A stretch of DNA of 64,000 nucleotides from Nocardiopsis flavescens (lineage in GTDB: Bacteria > Actinomycetota > Actinomycetes > Streptosporangiales > Streptosporangiaceae), in NCBI RefSeq assembly GCF_900141985.1, contig NZ_FQZK01000010.1, positions 186,001 to 250,000 of the forward strand, in the 5' to 3' direction. This document shows, one piece after another, positions 26,364-36,187 of this stretch. The position numbers and the translations under genes were made by a program. Within the stretch, counting starts at the first letter, position 1, and every line of letters begins with the position of its first letter. Below the pieces are notes generated by a model that was given only the letters and a program-made list of their open reading frames with translations, was not told the DNA's origin and made no database searches.

Positions 26364-26762
26364 TTACGGCTCTTCCAGCGGGGTGCGCTCGGCACCGTGG
26401 GAGCCCTCGGGCAGCTCGATACCGGGGCAGTCCTTCCACAGGCGCTCCAGCCCGTAGTAGCCGCGCTCCTCCTCGTGCTGGACGTGCACGACGATGTCGG
26501 CGTAGTCCAGCAGCACCCAGCGGCCGTCGCGCTCGCCCTCGCGCCGGACGGGCTTGGCGCCCGCCTTGAGGCGCAGCTGGTCCTCGATCTCGTCGACGAT
26601 CGCGCGGACCTGGCGGTCGTTGGGCGCCGAGCAGAGCACGAAGGCCTCGGTGATGACGAGCTGCTCGCTGACGTCGTAGGCGATGATCTCCTGCGCGAGC
26701 TTGTCGGAGGCGGCCTCGGCGGCGACCTTGACCATTTCCAGCGCCTTGTCGGTGGCTGTCAC
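26364..26762 (-). CDS. rsfS: Ribosomal silencing factor RsfS
   Basis: The 132-residue protein starts at the GTG at 26762. It has the RsfS core: AAEAASDKLAQEIIAYDVSE, FVLCSAPNDRQVRAIVDEIE, and WVLLDYADIVVHVQHEEERGYYGLERLW, the most conserved stretch. RsfS binds ribosomal protein L14 and blocks subunit joining when nutrients run out. It sits 17 bases after nadD in the classical nadD-rsfS pair, followed by the histidine phosphatase. Confidence 0.95.
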   Translation of the reverse strand: MTATDKALEMVKVAAEAASDKLAQEIIAYDVSEQLVITEAFVLCSAPNDRQVRAIVDEIEDQLRLKAGAKPVRREGERDGRWVLLDYADIVVHVQHEEERGYYGLERLWKDCPGIELPEGSHGAERTPLEEP

Positions 26763-26779
26763 GTTGTGCTTGCTGCCTT

Positions 26780-27415
26780 TCAGCTGTCTCGGTAGAGCCC
26801 GGTCTTGTTGATGTAGCGGACGATGCCGTCCGGGACCAGGTACCAGATGGGTTCGCCCTTGCGCACGCGTTCGCGGCACTCGGTCGAGGAGATGGCCAGC
26901 GCCGGGACCTCCACCAGGGAGACCTTCCCCTCGGGCAGTCCGGTGTCGCTGAGCCGGTGACCGGGACGGTTACAGCCTACGAAATGCGCGAGCTCGAAAA
27001 GTTCGTCGGCGTTGTGCCAGCCCAGGATCGCACCCAGCGCGTCGGCGCCGGTGATGAAGAACAGCTCCACGCTGGGGCCGTAGGAGGACCGCAGTTCGCG
27101 GAGCGTGTCGATCGTGTACGTGGGCCCGTCGCGGTCGATCTCGATGCGGTCCACCCGGAACTGCGGGTTCTCCGCCGTGGCGATGACCGTCATGAGGTAG
27201 CGGTCCTCCGGCGGCGTGACCTTGTCCGGGTCCTTCTGCCAGGGCTGCCCGGTGGGCACGAAGACCACCTCGTCGAGCTCGAAGAGGTGGGCGACCTCAC
27301 TGGCCGCCACGAGGTGGCCGTGGTGGACGGGGTCGAAGGTGCCGCCCATGATGCCGATCCGGGGGGGCCGGCCCGCCCCGGAGGACCTCCGCCCGCTGTT
27401 GTGCCCGTGCACCAC
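26780..27415 (-). CDS. nadD: Nicotinate-nucleotide adenylyltransferase
   Basis: The 211-residue enzyme has the nucleotidyltransferase motif [16 protein letters not shown] near residue 20 and the closing [10 protein letters not shown] (ISST motif). It joins ATP and nicotinate mononucleotide to give deamido-NAD in NAD synthesis. The first of two tandem GTG codons (27415, with CGGAG 7 bases upstream) is taken as start; 27412 is the alternative. It is the first gene of the nadD-rsfS-phosphatase-tRNA group. A long upstream extension is non-coding. Confidence 0.94.
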   Translation of the reverse strand: MVHGHNSGRRSSGAGRPPRIGIMGGTFDPVHHGHLVAASEVAHLFELDEVVFVPTGQPWQKDPDKVTPPEDRYLMTVIATAENPQFRVDRIEIDRDGPTYTIDTLRELRSSYGPSVELFFITGADALGAILGWHNADELFELAHFVGCNRPGHRLSDTGLPEGKVSLVEVPALAISSTECRERVRKGEPIWYLVPDGIVRYINKTGLYRDS

Positions 27416-27739
27416 TCGACTGCTCCGTTCCTCGGTCCGGCGTGCCGGATTCGGCCAACCGAGATTAACCGACGCGGCCGGGGAACACCGCACCCTTTCC
27501 CCTGGTTCGCACCTTTTTCCGGTGCACAGGAACAACGGCCGCGACGCCCTCCTGCTTCCCCGCGCGGAACCCCTGAGGTACGCCGGGGTTCTCCCTGAGG
27601 TTCCCCCGACCACGGCACCGGCCCGGGCGCCCGCTCCCCGGGCGCCACCTCGGCTTCCGGCCGCGGACCGGACAAACGCGTCATATCTCGTTGCCCCGAA
27701 ACCGTGGCCAAGCGGGATCCGGGCGCATAGCATGCCGTT
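27416..27739. other. Divergent promoter region of nadD and the M48 peptidase gene
   Basis: No gene is seen. It contains the direct repeat CCCTGAGGT (27570-27600) and AT-richer stretches near 27460 and 27680 that may hold the two promoters. No clear operator was recognised. Confidence 0.4.
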
Positions 27740-28795
27740 ATGTCCAACTCACCAGATCGCGTCCGTGTACGGCTCTCCGACATCTCACCCCGTGCCTACG
27801 AGCACCCGGCCGACCGCGGCGCCCTGGTCGCGTTGCGGTCCCTGCGCGGTTTCGACGAGGTCTTCAAACGCCTCTCCGGCCTGTTCAACGAGCGCGCCCT
27901 GCGCCTGATGTTCCTCTCCAGCGCGGTCCGCGTGGGCCCGACCCAGTTCCCCCACGTGTACGACTACGTGCGCGACGCGGCCTACGTCCTGGACATGGAC
28001 GAGGTCCCGGAGCTGTACATCCAGATGAACCCCAAGCCCAACGCCATGGCGATCGGCAGCCACAAGCCGTTCATCGTCATGACCACGGGCCTGTTCGACC
28101 TGCTGGAGGCCGACGAGCAGCGGTTCGTCATCGGCCACGAGGTCGGCCACATCCTCAGCGGCCACGCCGTGTACCGCACCATGCTGCTGGCCCTGATCCG
28201 GCTGGCCACCCGGGTGGCGTGGGTGCCGTTGGGCTACATCGGCCTCCAGGCCATCGTGGCCGCGCTGGAGGAGTGGTACCGCAAGTCCGAGCTGTCCTGT
28301 GACCGCGCGGGCATCCTCGCCGCCCAGGACCCCGAGGCGGGCAAGCGCGCGCTGATGAAGCTGGCGGGCGGCTCGCGCCTGGCCGAGATGAACCCGGACT
28401 CCTTCCTGGAGCAGGCCCGCGAGTACGAGAGCGGCGGCGACGCCCGCGACGGCCTCCTCAAGCTGCTGAGCCTGGTCGGGCAGACCCACCCGTTCGCGGT
28501 GGTGCGCCTGGCCGAGCTGCACCGGTGGATCGAGGACGGCTCCTACCAGCGCATCCTGGACGGCGACTACCCGCGCCGCTCCACCGACAAGGAGGCGAAG
28601 GTGGGCGAGGAGGCCCGCAGCGCCGCCAAGTCGTACAAGGAGTCCTGGGAGCGCACCGGGGACCCGCTGCTGGGCACCCTGCGCGACGTCGCGGGCAGCG
28701 CGGCCAGCGCGGGCGGCAAGATCTTCGACTCGGTGGCCGACCGCTGGCGCAACGGCTCCCCGCGCGGCGGCCAGGACCAGACCACCAACAACTAG
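27740..28795 (+). CDS. M48-family zinc metallopeptidase
   Basis: The 351-residue protein has the zinc motif HEVGH at residues 133-137 ([14 protein letters not shown]) and the third ligand region SELSCDRAG with Glu184, preceded by the M48 signature [19 protein letters not shown]. One hydrophobic segment follows the motif ([21 protein letters not shown]), so it may be membrane-associated. The C-terminal 80 residues are polar. Unlike HtpX it has no N-terminal membrane helices; related actinobacterial proteins are annotated as M48 peptidases of unknown substrate. It is divergent from nadD. Confidence 0.88.
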   Translation: MSNSPDRVRVRLSDISPRAYEHPADRGALVALRSLRGFDEVFKRLSGLFNERALRLMFLSSAVRVGPTQFPHVYDYVRDAAYVLDMDEVPELYIQMNPKPNAMAIGSHKPFIVMTTGLFDLLEADEQRFVIGHEVGHILSGHAVYRTMLLALIRLATRVAWVPLGYIGLQAIVAALEEWYRKSELSCDRAGILAAQDPEAGKRALMKLAGGSRLAEMNPDSFLEQAREYESGGDARDGLLKLLSLVGQTHPFAVVRLAELHRWIEDGSYQRILDGDYPRRSTDKEAKVGEEARSAAKSYKESWERTGDPLLGTLRDVAGSAASAGGKIFDSVADRWRNGSPRGGQDQTTNN

Positions 28796-28849
28796 CCCGC
28801 ACCGCGGGAGACGGGGGCGGCCCGGCCGGGCCGCCCCCGCCGTGTGCGC

Positions 28850-29572
28850 TCAGGCGTGCAGGCGGGCGCGCACCGCCGCCCAGGCCGGGTGGGCGGGGTC
28901 GATGACCGCGAAGTGGTCGGCGCCGGGCACCTCGCGATACTCCACGTCGTCGCCCGCGGCGCGGGCCGCCGCCGCGTAGTCGCGGCTGTGCCCGACCGGG
29001 ACCCTGGGGTCGGCGTCCCCGTGCACCACCAGGTGGGGCCGCCCGATCGGGAGCCGGCGCAGGGGCGAGGGCTCCCCGTGCGGGTGCTCGCCCAGGAAGG
29101 GCCCGACCGCGCCCTCGCCGAGCCCCTCGCGGGCGCAGCGCTCCAGGTCGGTGACGGGCGCCAGCGCGACCACCCGGGTGACGGGGGTGTCCGGTTCCAG
29201 CGCGTTGAGCAGGGCCAGGTGCCCGCCCGCGGAGTGGCCCGCGCTCACCACCCGGGAGGCGTCGTAGCGCTCCGGCGCGGCCCGCAGGGCACGGCCGACC
29301 AGACGCAGGGCGGCGTTCACGTCGTCCAGGGTCCGCGGCCAGCCGCCGCCGTCGCGGCCGGTGCGCCGGTACTCGACGTTCCACACCGCCCACCCCGCGC
29401 CGGCGAGGTCGCGGGCGAGCGGGTCCATGAGCGAGGCGTCGTGCAGGTCGCGCCACCAGCCGCCGTGCAGCAGCACGGCCACCGGAGCGGGGCCGCCGGC
29501 GGCGCCCCCCGCGGGCTCCCACCGGTGGACGACGGCGCTGGGGTGGTCGCCGTAGGGCTCGGTGACGGGCAT
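28850..29572 (-). CDS. Small alpha/beta hydrolase (kynurenine formamidase/esterase-like)
   Basis: The 240-residue enzyme has the oxyanion motif LLHGGWWRDLHD, nucleophile elbow SAGHSAGGHLALL near residue 118, acid in VHGDADPRVPV and His in GADHFAVIDP. The HGGWW pattern is typical of the hormone-sensitive-lipase/formamidase group, so an amide or ester of a small molecule is the likely substrate. It is encoded 45 bases before the end of the LacI gene on the same strand and converges with the peptidase gene. It has no signal peptide. Confidence 0.88.
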   Translation of the reverse strand: MPVTEPYGDHPSAVVHRWEPAGGAAGGPAPVAVLLHGGWWRDLHDASLMDPLARDLAGAGWAVWNVEYRRTGRDGGGWPRTLDDVNAALRLVGRALRAAPERYDASRVVSAGHSAGGHLALLNALEPDTPVTRVVALAPVTDLERCAREGLGEGAVGPFLGEHPHGEPSPLRRLPIGRPHLVVHGDADPRVPVGHSRDYAAAARAAGDDVEYREVPGADHFAVIDPAHPAWAAVRARLHA

Positions 29573-29617
29573 GTTCTCCTCCTCGGTCGCCCCGCACCGT
29601 AGCAGCCGGCGCGCGCG

Positions 29618-30631
29618 TCAGGGCCGCCCGACCGTGCTCTCCCGGGTGATGAGCGCGAAGCCCGGCTGGATCCGCCGCGGCGGGGTGTCGGCCTCCCCGG
29701 CCAGCCGGTCCAGGAGCATGTCCGTGGCGGCGCGGGCGATGGCCCGCTTGTGCGGGGCGACGGTGGTCAGGGTGGTGGCCCCGTAGCGGCTCTCCTCGAT
29801 GTCGTCGAAGCCGACCACGGCCACGTCGTCGGGGACGCGCAGCCCGCGCTCGGCGAGGGTGCGCATGGCGCCCACGGCGATGAGGTCGTTGTAGCAGAAC
29901 ACCGCGTCGGGCCGCTGCCCGGAGTCGAGGAGGCGGGCCACGGCCTGGGCCCCGTCCTCGCGGCTGTAGCCGTCGGTGACGGCGATGAGCGCGTCGTCGG
30001 AGGGCAGCCCGGACTCGCCCATGACCTCCCGCCAGCCGCGCAGCCGCAGGTGGGCGGTGGCGCGGGCGCGGCCGTGCCGGGCTCCCACGAACGCGACGCG
30101 CCGGCGGCCGATCTCCACCAGGTGGGCGGCGGCGGTGCGGGCGGCGGCGACGTTGTCGATGGCGATGTGGTCGTAGGGGGCGCTGTACTCGCGCTCGCCC
30201 AGCAGGACCAGGGGTGCGTCGCTCTCCCGGGCGAGCAGGTCCTCGTTCTCCAGCTCGATGGGGCTGAGGATGAGCCCGTCGATGACGCGGGCGCGAAAGC
30301 CCTGGGCGAAGAGGACCTCCTGGTCGCGGCGGCCTCCGGTGTGGTCGAGCAGGACGATGTAGTCGAGCCCGGCCGCGTGCTCGATGACGGCGTCCGCGAG
30401 TTCGGCGAAGTAGGGGTTGGTGAGCTCGGGGACGGCCAGGGCGATCATCCCGGTGCGGCCCTTGCGCAGGTGGCGGGCGGTGAGGTTGGGCCGGTAGCCG
30501 AGTTCGTCGATGGCCCGCTGGACGCGCTGGCGGGTCTGGGGTGTGACGTGCCGGTACCCGTTGACCACGTTGGACACGGTCTTGATCGACACCCCCGCCC
30601 GCTGTGCGACGTCCTTCAGGCTGATGCCCAC
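29618..30631 (-). CDS. LacI-family regulator of the GH2/sugar-ABC island
   Basis: The 337-residue protein starts at the GTG at 30631, with GAGGAGG just upstream. It has a canonical LacI helix-turn-helix (LKDVAQRAGVSIKTVSNVVNG), hinge RPNLTARHLRKGRTGMIAL, and sugar-sensing domain with VVGFDDIEESRYGATTLTTV. It is divergent from the secreted GH2 gene at 30909. The related boxes GTTATACAAC (30678) and GTTGTAAAAA (30840) suggest control of itself and of the hydrolase and importer genes, relieved by the imported sugar. Confidence 0.92.
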   Translation of the reverse strand: MGISLKDVAQRAGVSIKTVSNVVNGYRHVTPQTRQRVQRAIDELGYRPNLTARHLRKGRTGMIALAVPELTNPYFAELADAVIEHAAGLDYIVLLDHTGGRRDQEVLFAQGFRARVIDGLILSPIELENEDLLARESDAPLVLLGEREYSAPYDHIAIDNVAAARTAAAHLVEIGRRRVAFVGARHGRARATAHLRLRGWREVMGESGLPSDDALIAVTDGYSREDGAQAVARLLDSGQRPDAVFCYNDLIAVGAMRTLAERGLRVPDDVAVVGFDDIEESRYGATTLTTVAPHKRAIARAATDMLLDRLAGEADTPPRRIQPGFALITRESTVGRP

Positions 30632-30677
30632 GGGGCCTCCTCGTGGCTGGCGCGGCTGGCGGCGGTGATTTTCCATC

Positions 30678-30687
30678 GTTATACAAC
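30678..30687. promoter_or_regulatory. Candidate LacI operator near the regulator gene
   Basis: GTTATACAAC matches the palindromic pattern GTTRTAYAAC at all ten positions and stands out in this GC-rich DNA. It lies 46 bases before the LacI start codon. Confidence 0.5.
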
Positions 30688-30839
30688 ATGGGCGCCGAGT
30701 CTGCACCACCACCGTAAGCAGGACGGATGGGGAAACGCGGGGAAACGGCAGGGTGGGGGCGGTTCCCCTTTTCCGTTCCCGGAGGTCTGGACAGGCGTCG
30801 AGCATCGTGCTCTCATCTTCGTGACGTCAGGTTTTCCAC

Positions 30840-30849
30840 GTTGTAAAAA
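30840..30849 (+). promoter_or_regulatory. Candidate LacI operator near the GH2 gene
   Basis: GTTGTAAAAA keeps eight of ten positions of GTTRTAYAAC and lies 59 bases before the GH2 ATG, inside an AT-rich patch likely to be the promoter. Confidence 0.45.
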
Positions 30850-30908
30850 GTGCGGACCTGGGACTCCGGCACCCCGGGCCGCACCGCTCGCGAACACGGA
30901 GAAACCGT

Positions 30909-33260
30909 ATGCACGGCAGACCCCCCGTCCCCCCGTCGTCCGACCGCCGCACCCCCGAGCCCCCGTCCGCACCGGCCCGCCGGTCCCCCCTGGCCCGGTG
31001 GGGCGCGGTCGTGACCGCCCTGCTGCTCGTCCCGGCCGCCGCCCTGGCGGCCACCGCCGCGTCCGCCCCCTCCGCCGGTGCCGAGGCCGCGCCGCTGGAG
31101 ACCCCCTGGACCGCCGAGGTCTCCCCCGACAACGCCCTGCCCGAGTACCCGCGCCCGCAGATGGTGCGCGAGGACTGGCTCAACCTCAACGGCACCTGGG
31201 AGTGGGAGCCCGCCTCCGCCGGCCAGGCCCCGCCGCTGGGCGAGGCGCTGGACCGGGAGGTCCTCGTCCCGTATCCGGTCGAGTCCGCGCTCTCCGGGGT
31301 CCAGGAGAAGCACGAGCGCATGTGGTACCGCCGCTCCTTCGAGGTCCCGGCCGACTGGGACGGGAGCCGGGTGCTGCTCAACTTCGGAGCCGTGGACTGG
31401 GAGGCCACCGTCTGGGTGAACGGCGCCGAGGTCGGCGTCCACACCGGCGGCTACGACAAGTTCTCCTTCGACATCACCGACCACCTCGCCGCGGGCGGCA
31501 ACGAGATCGTCGTGGGGGTGTACGACCCCACCGACGGCGGCGGCCAGCCCGTGGGCAAGCAGCGCGACGAGCCGTCGGGCATCTTCTACACGTCCTACTC
31601 CGGGATCTGGCAGACGGTGTGGCTGGAGCCGGTCTCCCCCGCGCACGTCACCCGGCTCGACGTCACCCCGGACGTGCCGGGCGAGCAGGTCGAGGTGGTG
31701 GTCAACGCGGCGGGCGCCGAGGGGGCCACCGCCCGGGTGGACGTCCGCGACGGCGACACCGTGGTGGGCACGGCCTCCGGCCCCGCGGGGTCGGCGATCA
31801 CCGTGCCGGTGCCCGACCCCCGCCTGTGGTCGCCCGACGACCCCTTCCTGTACGACCTCGACGTGTCCCTGGAGCGCGACGGGGAGACCGTCGACGAGGT
31901 GGAGGGCTACACGGGGATGCGCTCCATCACCACCGGCGAGGTGGACGGGGTGCTGCGGCCGCTGCTCAACGGCGAGTACGTGTTCCAGGTCGGCACCCTG
32001 GACCAGGGGTACTGGCCCGACGGCATCTCCACCGCGCCCACCGACGAGGCCCTGCGCTTCGACCTCCAGGCCCACCTGGACCTGGGCTACAACACCGTCC
32101 GCAAGCACGTGAAGGTCGAGCCGGACCGCTGGTACCACTGGGCCGACGTGCTCGGGCTCATCGTCTGGCAGGACATGCCCAACATGGCCCACGAGCCGTC
32201 GGCGGCCGACCGCGAGCAGTTCGAGGCCGAGCTGCACGAGATGATCGACGAGCACCGGTCGTTCCCGTCCATCACCCACTGGATCCCCTTCAACGAGGGC
32301 TGGGGGCAGTACGACGGGGCCCGCATCACCGACGAGGTCAAGGACGCCGACCCGTCCCGCCTGGTCACCGGCGCCTCGGGCTGGCACGACACCGGCAACG
32401 GCGACGCCGTGGACTCCCACATCTACGTGGGCCCGGGGAACCCGGTCCCGGCGTCGGACACCCGTATCTCGGTGCTCGGCGAGTTCGGCGGCTACGGACT
32501 GCGCACCGAGGGCCACGAGTGGAGCCCGGGCGACGGGTTCGGCTACGAGATGCTCTCCGACTCCGGGTCCCTGACCACCCGCTACACCGGGCTGATGGCG
32601 GGCGTGCAGCGGCTGGAGCGCACCCACGGGCTCTCGGCGGCGATCTACACCGAGATCACCGACGTGGAGAACGAGCTCAACGGCATGTGGACCTACGACC
32701 GCCGGGTCCTCAAGGTGGACGCCGCGGCGGTGGCGGCGGCGCACGCCGACCTCGTCGCCGGGGACCCGGTGGGCGGCCGGGAGGACCTGGAGACCGGCGG
32801 GTTCCACTCCCTGCGGGTGACCACCCCCGGACACGGGGACCGCTACCTGCGCCACCGCGAGGGGCTGGCCCACACCGAGCCGGTGGACGACTCCGGCTCC
32901 GACGTGCTCAAGGCCGACGCCACCTGGAGGATCGTGCCCGGCCTGGCCGACGGCTCCTGCGTCTCCTTCGAGTCGCGCAACTTCCCCGGCGAGCACCTGC
33001 GCCACAAGGACTCCCGGGTGGGCCGCGAGGCCTCCGACGGCGGCACCCTGTTCGCCGAGGACGCCACCTGGTGCCCGGTGCCGGGCCTGTCCGGCCAGGG
33101 CGTGTCCTTCCGCTCCTACAACTACCCGGCCGAGTACCTGCGCCACTACGACGGCGAGCTGTGGCTGTCCGGCGCGGGCGGCGTCACCGAGCCCTACGAG
33201 ACCTCGGACCGCTACGCCGAGGACGTGACCTGGGCGGTCGAGGACCCCTGGGCCCCCTGA
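30909..33260 (+). CDS. Secreted GH2-family glycosidase with C-terminal AbfB (CBM42) domain
   Basis: The 783-residue enzyme has a signal sequence (RWGAVVTALLLVPAAALAAT), a GH2 sugar-binding domain (DWLNLNGTWEWEP, MWYRRSFEVPADWDG), an immunoglobulin-like domain, and a TIM barrel with acid/base Glu463 in HWIPFNEGWGQYD and nucleophile Glu525 in VLGEFGGYG. From about residue 625 to the end is a beta-trefoil AbfB domain with repeated R(Y/N)FPGEHLRH-like elements, which in other enzymes binds arabinofuranose. It probably removes beta-linked galactose, galactofuranose or similar residues from arabinose-containing polymers outside the cell. It precedes the YtfQRT-YjfF-like importer. Confidence 0.9.
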   Translation: MHGRPPVPPSSDRRTPEPPSAPARRSPLARWGAVVTALLLVPAAALAATAASAPSAGAEAAPLETPWTAEVSPDNALPEYPRPQMVREDWLNLNGTWEWEPASAGQAPPLGEALDREVLVPYPVESALSGVQEKHERMWYRRSFEVPADWDGSRVLLNFGAVDWEATVWVNGAEVGVHTGGYDKFSFDITDHLAAGGNEIVVGVYDPTDGGGQPVGKQRDEPSGIFYTSYSGIWQTVWLEPVSPAHVTRLDVTPDVPGEQVEVVVNAAGAEGATARVDVRDGDTVVGTASGPAGSAITVPVPDPRLWSPDDPFLYDLDVSLERDGETVDEVEGYTGMRSITTGEVDGVLRPLLNGEYVFQVGTLDQGYWPDGISTAPTDEALRFDLQAHLDLGYNTVRKHVKVEPDRWYHWADVLGLIVWQDMPNMAHEPSAADREQFEAELHEMIDEHRSFPSITHWIPFNEGWGQYDGARITDEVKDADPSRLVTGASGWHDTGNGDAVDSHIYVGPGNPVPASDTRISVLGEFGGYGLRTEGHEWSPGDGFGYEMLSDSGSLTTRYTGLMAGVQRLERTHGLSAAIYTEITDVENELNGMWTYDRRVLKVDAAAVAAAHADLVAGDPVGGREDLETGGFHSLRVTTPGHGDRYLRHREGLAHTEPVDDSGSDVLKADATWRIVPGLADGSCVSFESRNFPGEHLRHKDSRVGREASDGGTLFAEDATWCPVPGLSGQGVSFRSYNYPAEYLRHYDGELWLSGAGGVTEPYETSDRYAEDVTWAVEDPWAP

Positions 33261-33362
33261 CCCGCCCGGACGCCGCGCACGGCCCCTGAACCCGGTCGCC
33301 CCGCGCGTCCGCCCCGAGCGCGCCCGCGTCCCCGGCCCGGCGCCGGGGCACGGCCGCCCCGA

Positions 33363-33407
33363 CGCCCCGCGGCAGGTCGCCGCGGGGCGCGGGCCGGCGG
33401 CCCGCGC
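33363..33407 (+). terminator. Two back-to-back hairpins between GH2 and importer genes
   Basis: An 11-bp stem (CGCCCCGCGGC with its complement, loop AGGTC) and a 9-bp stem (GCGCGGGCC with GGCCCGCGC, loop GGC) overlap slightly, so the two may be mutually exclusive. They could terminate or attenuate transcription so that hydrolase and importer are made in different amounts. Confidence 0.45.
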
Positions 33408-33445
33408 CCTCCCCCCACGGAACGAGAAGACCCGGAGGAAACGAC

Positions 33446-34552
33446 ATGAACGACACCCCCGAGTACGCGCACCCGTCCCCGCGTTCACGCCCGCGGCTGC
33501 TGACCGTGGCCGCCGCCTGCACCCTGGTCCTGCTCGCGACCGCCTGCGCCCGGGGCGAGGAGCCCGCGGGCGGCGGCGACGGCGGAGGCGACACCGAGGG
33601 CCAGGCCCAGGTGCTGGACGAGGCCGCGGCCGGGGACCAGACCTGTGCCATCGACCAGTACGGCGGCCAGGGCTACGACCTGTCCGATGTCAAGGTCGGC
33701 TTCTCCCAGTCCGAGGCCGAGTCCAACCCCTTCCGCATCACCGAGACCGAGTCCATCAAGGCCGAGGCACAGGAGCGGGGCGTCGAGCTCATCACCTCCA
33801 ACGCCCAGTCGGACTTCTCCCGTCAGATCACCGACGTGCAGGACCTCATCTCCCAGGGTGCGGAGGTGCTCATCATCGCCCCGCTCAACTCCGACGGGTG
33901 GAAGCCCGTGCTGGACGAGACCAGAGAGAGGGGCATCCCGATCATCACCGTCGACCGGGCCATCAACGGCACCGCCTGCGAGGACTTCGTCACCTTCATC
34001 GGCTCCGACTTCGCCGAGCAGGGCCGCCGGGCGGCCGACAAGACGATCGAGGCCCTGGACGGGGAGGGCGAGGTCGCGATCCTGCTCGGCACCGCGGGCA
34101 ACAACGTCACCACCCAGCGGACCGAGGGCTTCAAGGAGCGGATCGGGGCCGAGGCGCCGGGCATCGAGATCGTGTTCGAACAGTCCGGCGACTTCACCCG
34201 CGAGGGCGGCCAGTCGGTCACCGAGCAGCTCGTGCAGTCCGACCCCGGCATCGACGCGATCTACGCCCAGAACGACGAGATGGGCATCGGCGCGGTCACC
34301 GCCCTGGAGGGCGCGGGCAAGGGCCCCGGCGATGTCGCCATCGTGACCGTGGACGGGACCCGCGGCGCGGTCGAGTACATCATCGACGGCTGGATCCACG
34401 CGGTCATCGAGTCCAACCCGCGGTTCGGCCCGCTGGCGTTCGAGGCCGCCGAGGCGTTCGGCTCCGGTGAGGAGGTCGGCACGAACCTCATCATCACCGA
34501 CCGCGAGTACGACGCCTCCAACGCGGAGGCGGAGGTCGGCGATGCCTACTAG
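33446..34552 (+). CDS. Sugar-binding lipoprotein, YtfQ-like (galactofuranose type)
   Basis: The 368-residue precursor has lipobox LATAC with Cys34 lipidated, a Gly-rich tether, and a periplasmic-binding-protein fold of the ribose/galactofuranose class: VKVGFSQSEAESNPFRITETESIK, VLIIAPLNSDGWKPVLDE, IITVDRAINGTACEDFVTFIGSD and DAIYAQNDEMGIGAVTALEGAG. The GFSQxEAE and PLxxxGW patterns match YtfQ, which binds galactofuranose. GGAGG lies just before the ATG. It is the first gene of a four-gene importer. Confidence 0.9.
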   Translation: MNDTPEYAHPSPRSRPRLLTVAAACTLVLLATACARGEEPAGGGDGGGDTEGQAQVLDEAAAGDQTCAIDQYGGQGYDLSDVKVGFSQSEAESNPFRITETESIKAEAQERGVELITSNAQSDFSRQITDVQDLISQGAEVLIIAPLNSDGWKPVLDETRERGIPIITVDRAINGTACEDFVTFIGSDFAEQGRRAADKTIEALDGEGEVAILLGTAGNNVTTQRTEGFKERIGAEAPGIEIVFEQSGDFTREGGQSVTEQLVQSDPGIDAIYAQNDEMGIGAVTALEGAGKGPGDVAIVTVDGTRGAVEYIIDGWIHAVIESNPRFGPLAFEAAEAFGSGEEVGTNLIITDREYDASNAEAEVGDAY

Positions 34553-34591
34553 GCCGGCGCCGGCCGCCCGGCGCTCCCGGAGGGCGGTGCG

Positions 34592-36187
34592 ATGACGGGA
34601 CCGGTGGAGCGCGGCCCGGCCGTGCTGGGGGCCCGCGGGGTGACCAGGAGGTTCCCCGGGGTCCTCGCCCTGGACCGGGTCGATTTCGAGGTGCTGCCCG
34701 GTGAGGTCCACGCGCTGGTCGGCGAGAACGGGGCGGGCAAGTCCACCCTGATCAAACTGCTGACCGGGGTGTACCGCCCCGACGGCGGCGGCCTGGAGTA
34801 CCTGGGCGCTCCGGTGCGGTTCGCCGGCCCGCTCCGGGCCCAGCGGGCGGGGATCGCCACGATCTACCAGGAGGTGAACCTGCTGCCGCTGCTGAGCGTG
34901 GCCCGCAACCTGTTCCTGGGGCGCGAGCCGCGCCGGTTCGGGCTCATCGACTTCGCCCGCATGCACCGCGAGGCGCGGGAGGCGCTGTCCGGGTACGGCG
35001 TGCACGTGGACGTGCGCCGCCCGCTGCGGGAGCTGTCGATGGGCGCCCGGCAGATGGTGGCGCTGGCCCGCGCGGTGGGCTCGGACGCCCGCGTGGTGAT
35101 CATGGACGAGCCGACCTCGTCCCTGGAGCCGCGCGAGGTGGAGACCCTGTTCGAGGTCATCGGCACCCTGCGCGAACGCGGCATCGGGGTGGTCTACGTC
35201 AGCCACCGGCTGGACGAGCTGTACCGGATCTGCGACCGGGTCACGGTCCTGCGGGACGGCCGGGTGGTGCACACGGGGGCGATGGCGGAGCTGGAGCGGC
35301 TGCGGCTCATCTCGCTGATGCTGGGCAGGGACGTCGCCGACGTCGCCGGGGAGGGCGTGACCACGTTCTCCGGCGAGCACACGGAGGTGTCGTCGGAACC
35401 GGTGCTGGAGGCCGCGGACCTGGCCGCCCGCCACCGGCTGCACGGGGTGTCCTTGCGGATCCGGCCCGGCGAGGTGGTGGGCCTGGGCGGCCTGCTCGGC
35501 TCGGGCCGGACCGAGACCGCGCAGGCGATCGCGGGCGCGCTGCCCCTGGACTCCGGCCGGGTCTCGGTGCTGGGGGTCCCGGTGCGGCGCCGGTCCACGG
35601 CGGCGGCGATCGCCGCCGGGATCGGGATGCTCACCGAGGACCGCAAGCACGAGGGCATCGTCCCGGGCTCGTCGGTGCGGGAGAACATCGCGCTGGCGGC
35701 GCTGCCCCGGCTGAGCCGGTTCGGCCTGGTGTCGGAGCGGCGGGTGGACCGCGTGGTGCGGGTGTTCATGGAGCGCCTGCGTATCAAGGCGGTGGGACCG
35801 GAGCAGAAGGTGGAGGAGCTGTCCGGCGGCAACCAGCAGAAGGTGCTGCTGGCGCGCTGGCTGGCGCTCGAACCTCGGGTGCTGCTGCTGGACGAGCCGA
35901 CCCGCGGCATCGACGTCGGCGCCAAGGCCGAGGTGCAGCGGCTGGTCGACGAGCTGGCCGCGGAGGGGCTGGGCGTGCTGCTGATCTCCTCCGACCTGGA
36001 GGAACTGGTGGAGGGGGCCGACCGGGTGCTGGTCCTCAAGGACGGCGCGGTCGTGGGTGAGCTGTCCGGCGGGGAGGTCACCGAGCGGGCGCTCATGGCC
36101 GTCATCGCCGGGGAGCCGGTCACGGCGGCCGGGGAGCGCGCCGGGGACGGCGCACCGGCCGTCCGCGGCGGAGAGGAGGTGCGGTGA
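34592..36187 (+). CDS. Sugar ABC importer ATPase with two ATP-binding domains (YtfR/RbsA-like)
   Basis: The 531-residue protein has two fused nucleotide-binding domains. The first has Walker A GENGAGKST, signature LSMGARQMVALARAV and Walker B VVIMDEPTSSLEP; the second has the variant Walker A GLLGSGRTE, signature LSGGNQQKVLLARWL and LLLDEPTRGIDVG. This duplication, with a degenerate second Walker A, is standard in CUT2 (ribose/galactose) importers. It lies 39 bases after the binding-protein gene and its TGA overlaps the next start. Confidence 0.93.
   Translation: MTGPVERGPAVLGARGVTRRFPGVLALDRVDFEVLPGEVHALVGENGAGKSTLIKLLTGVYRPDGGGLEYLGAPVRFAGPLRAQRAGIATIYQEVNLLPLLSVARNLFLGREPRRFGLIDFARMHREAREALSGYGVHVDVRRPLRELSMGARQMVALARAVGSDARVVIMDEPTSSLEPREVETLFEVIGTLRERGIGVVYVSHRLDELYRICDRVTVLRDGRVVHTGAMAELERLRLISLMLGRDVADVAGEGVTTFSGEHTEVSSEPVLEAADLAARHRLHGVSLRIRPGEVVGLGGLLGSGRTETAQAIAGALPLDSGRVSVLGVPVRRRSTAAAIAAGIGMLTEDRKHEGIVPGSSVRENIALAALPRLSRFGLVSERRVDRVVRVFMERLRIKAVGPEQKVEELSGGNQQKVLLARWLALEPRVLLLDEPTRGIDVGAKAEVQRLVDELAAEGLGVLLISSDLEELVEGADRVLVLKDGAVVGELSGGEVTERALMAVIAGEPVTAAGERAGDGAPAVRGGEEVR

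Noticed and set aside
29750..30900. A very long plus-strand frame leading into the GH2 region
   Set aside because: It is antisense to the LacI gene at first and out of frame with the GH2 domains later; the GH2 gene with its signal peptide explains the region.
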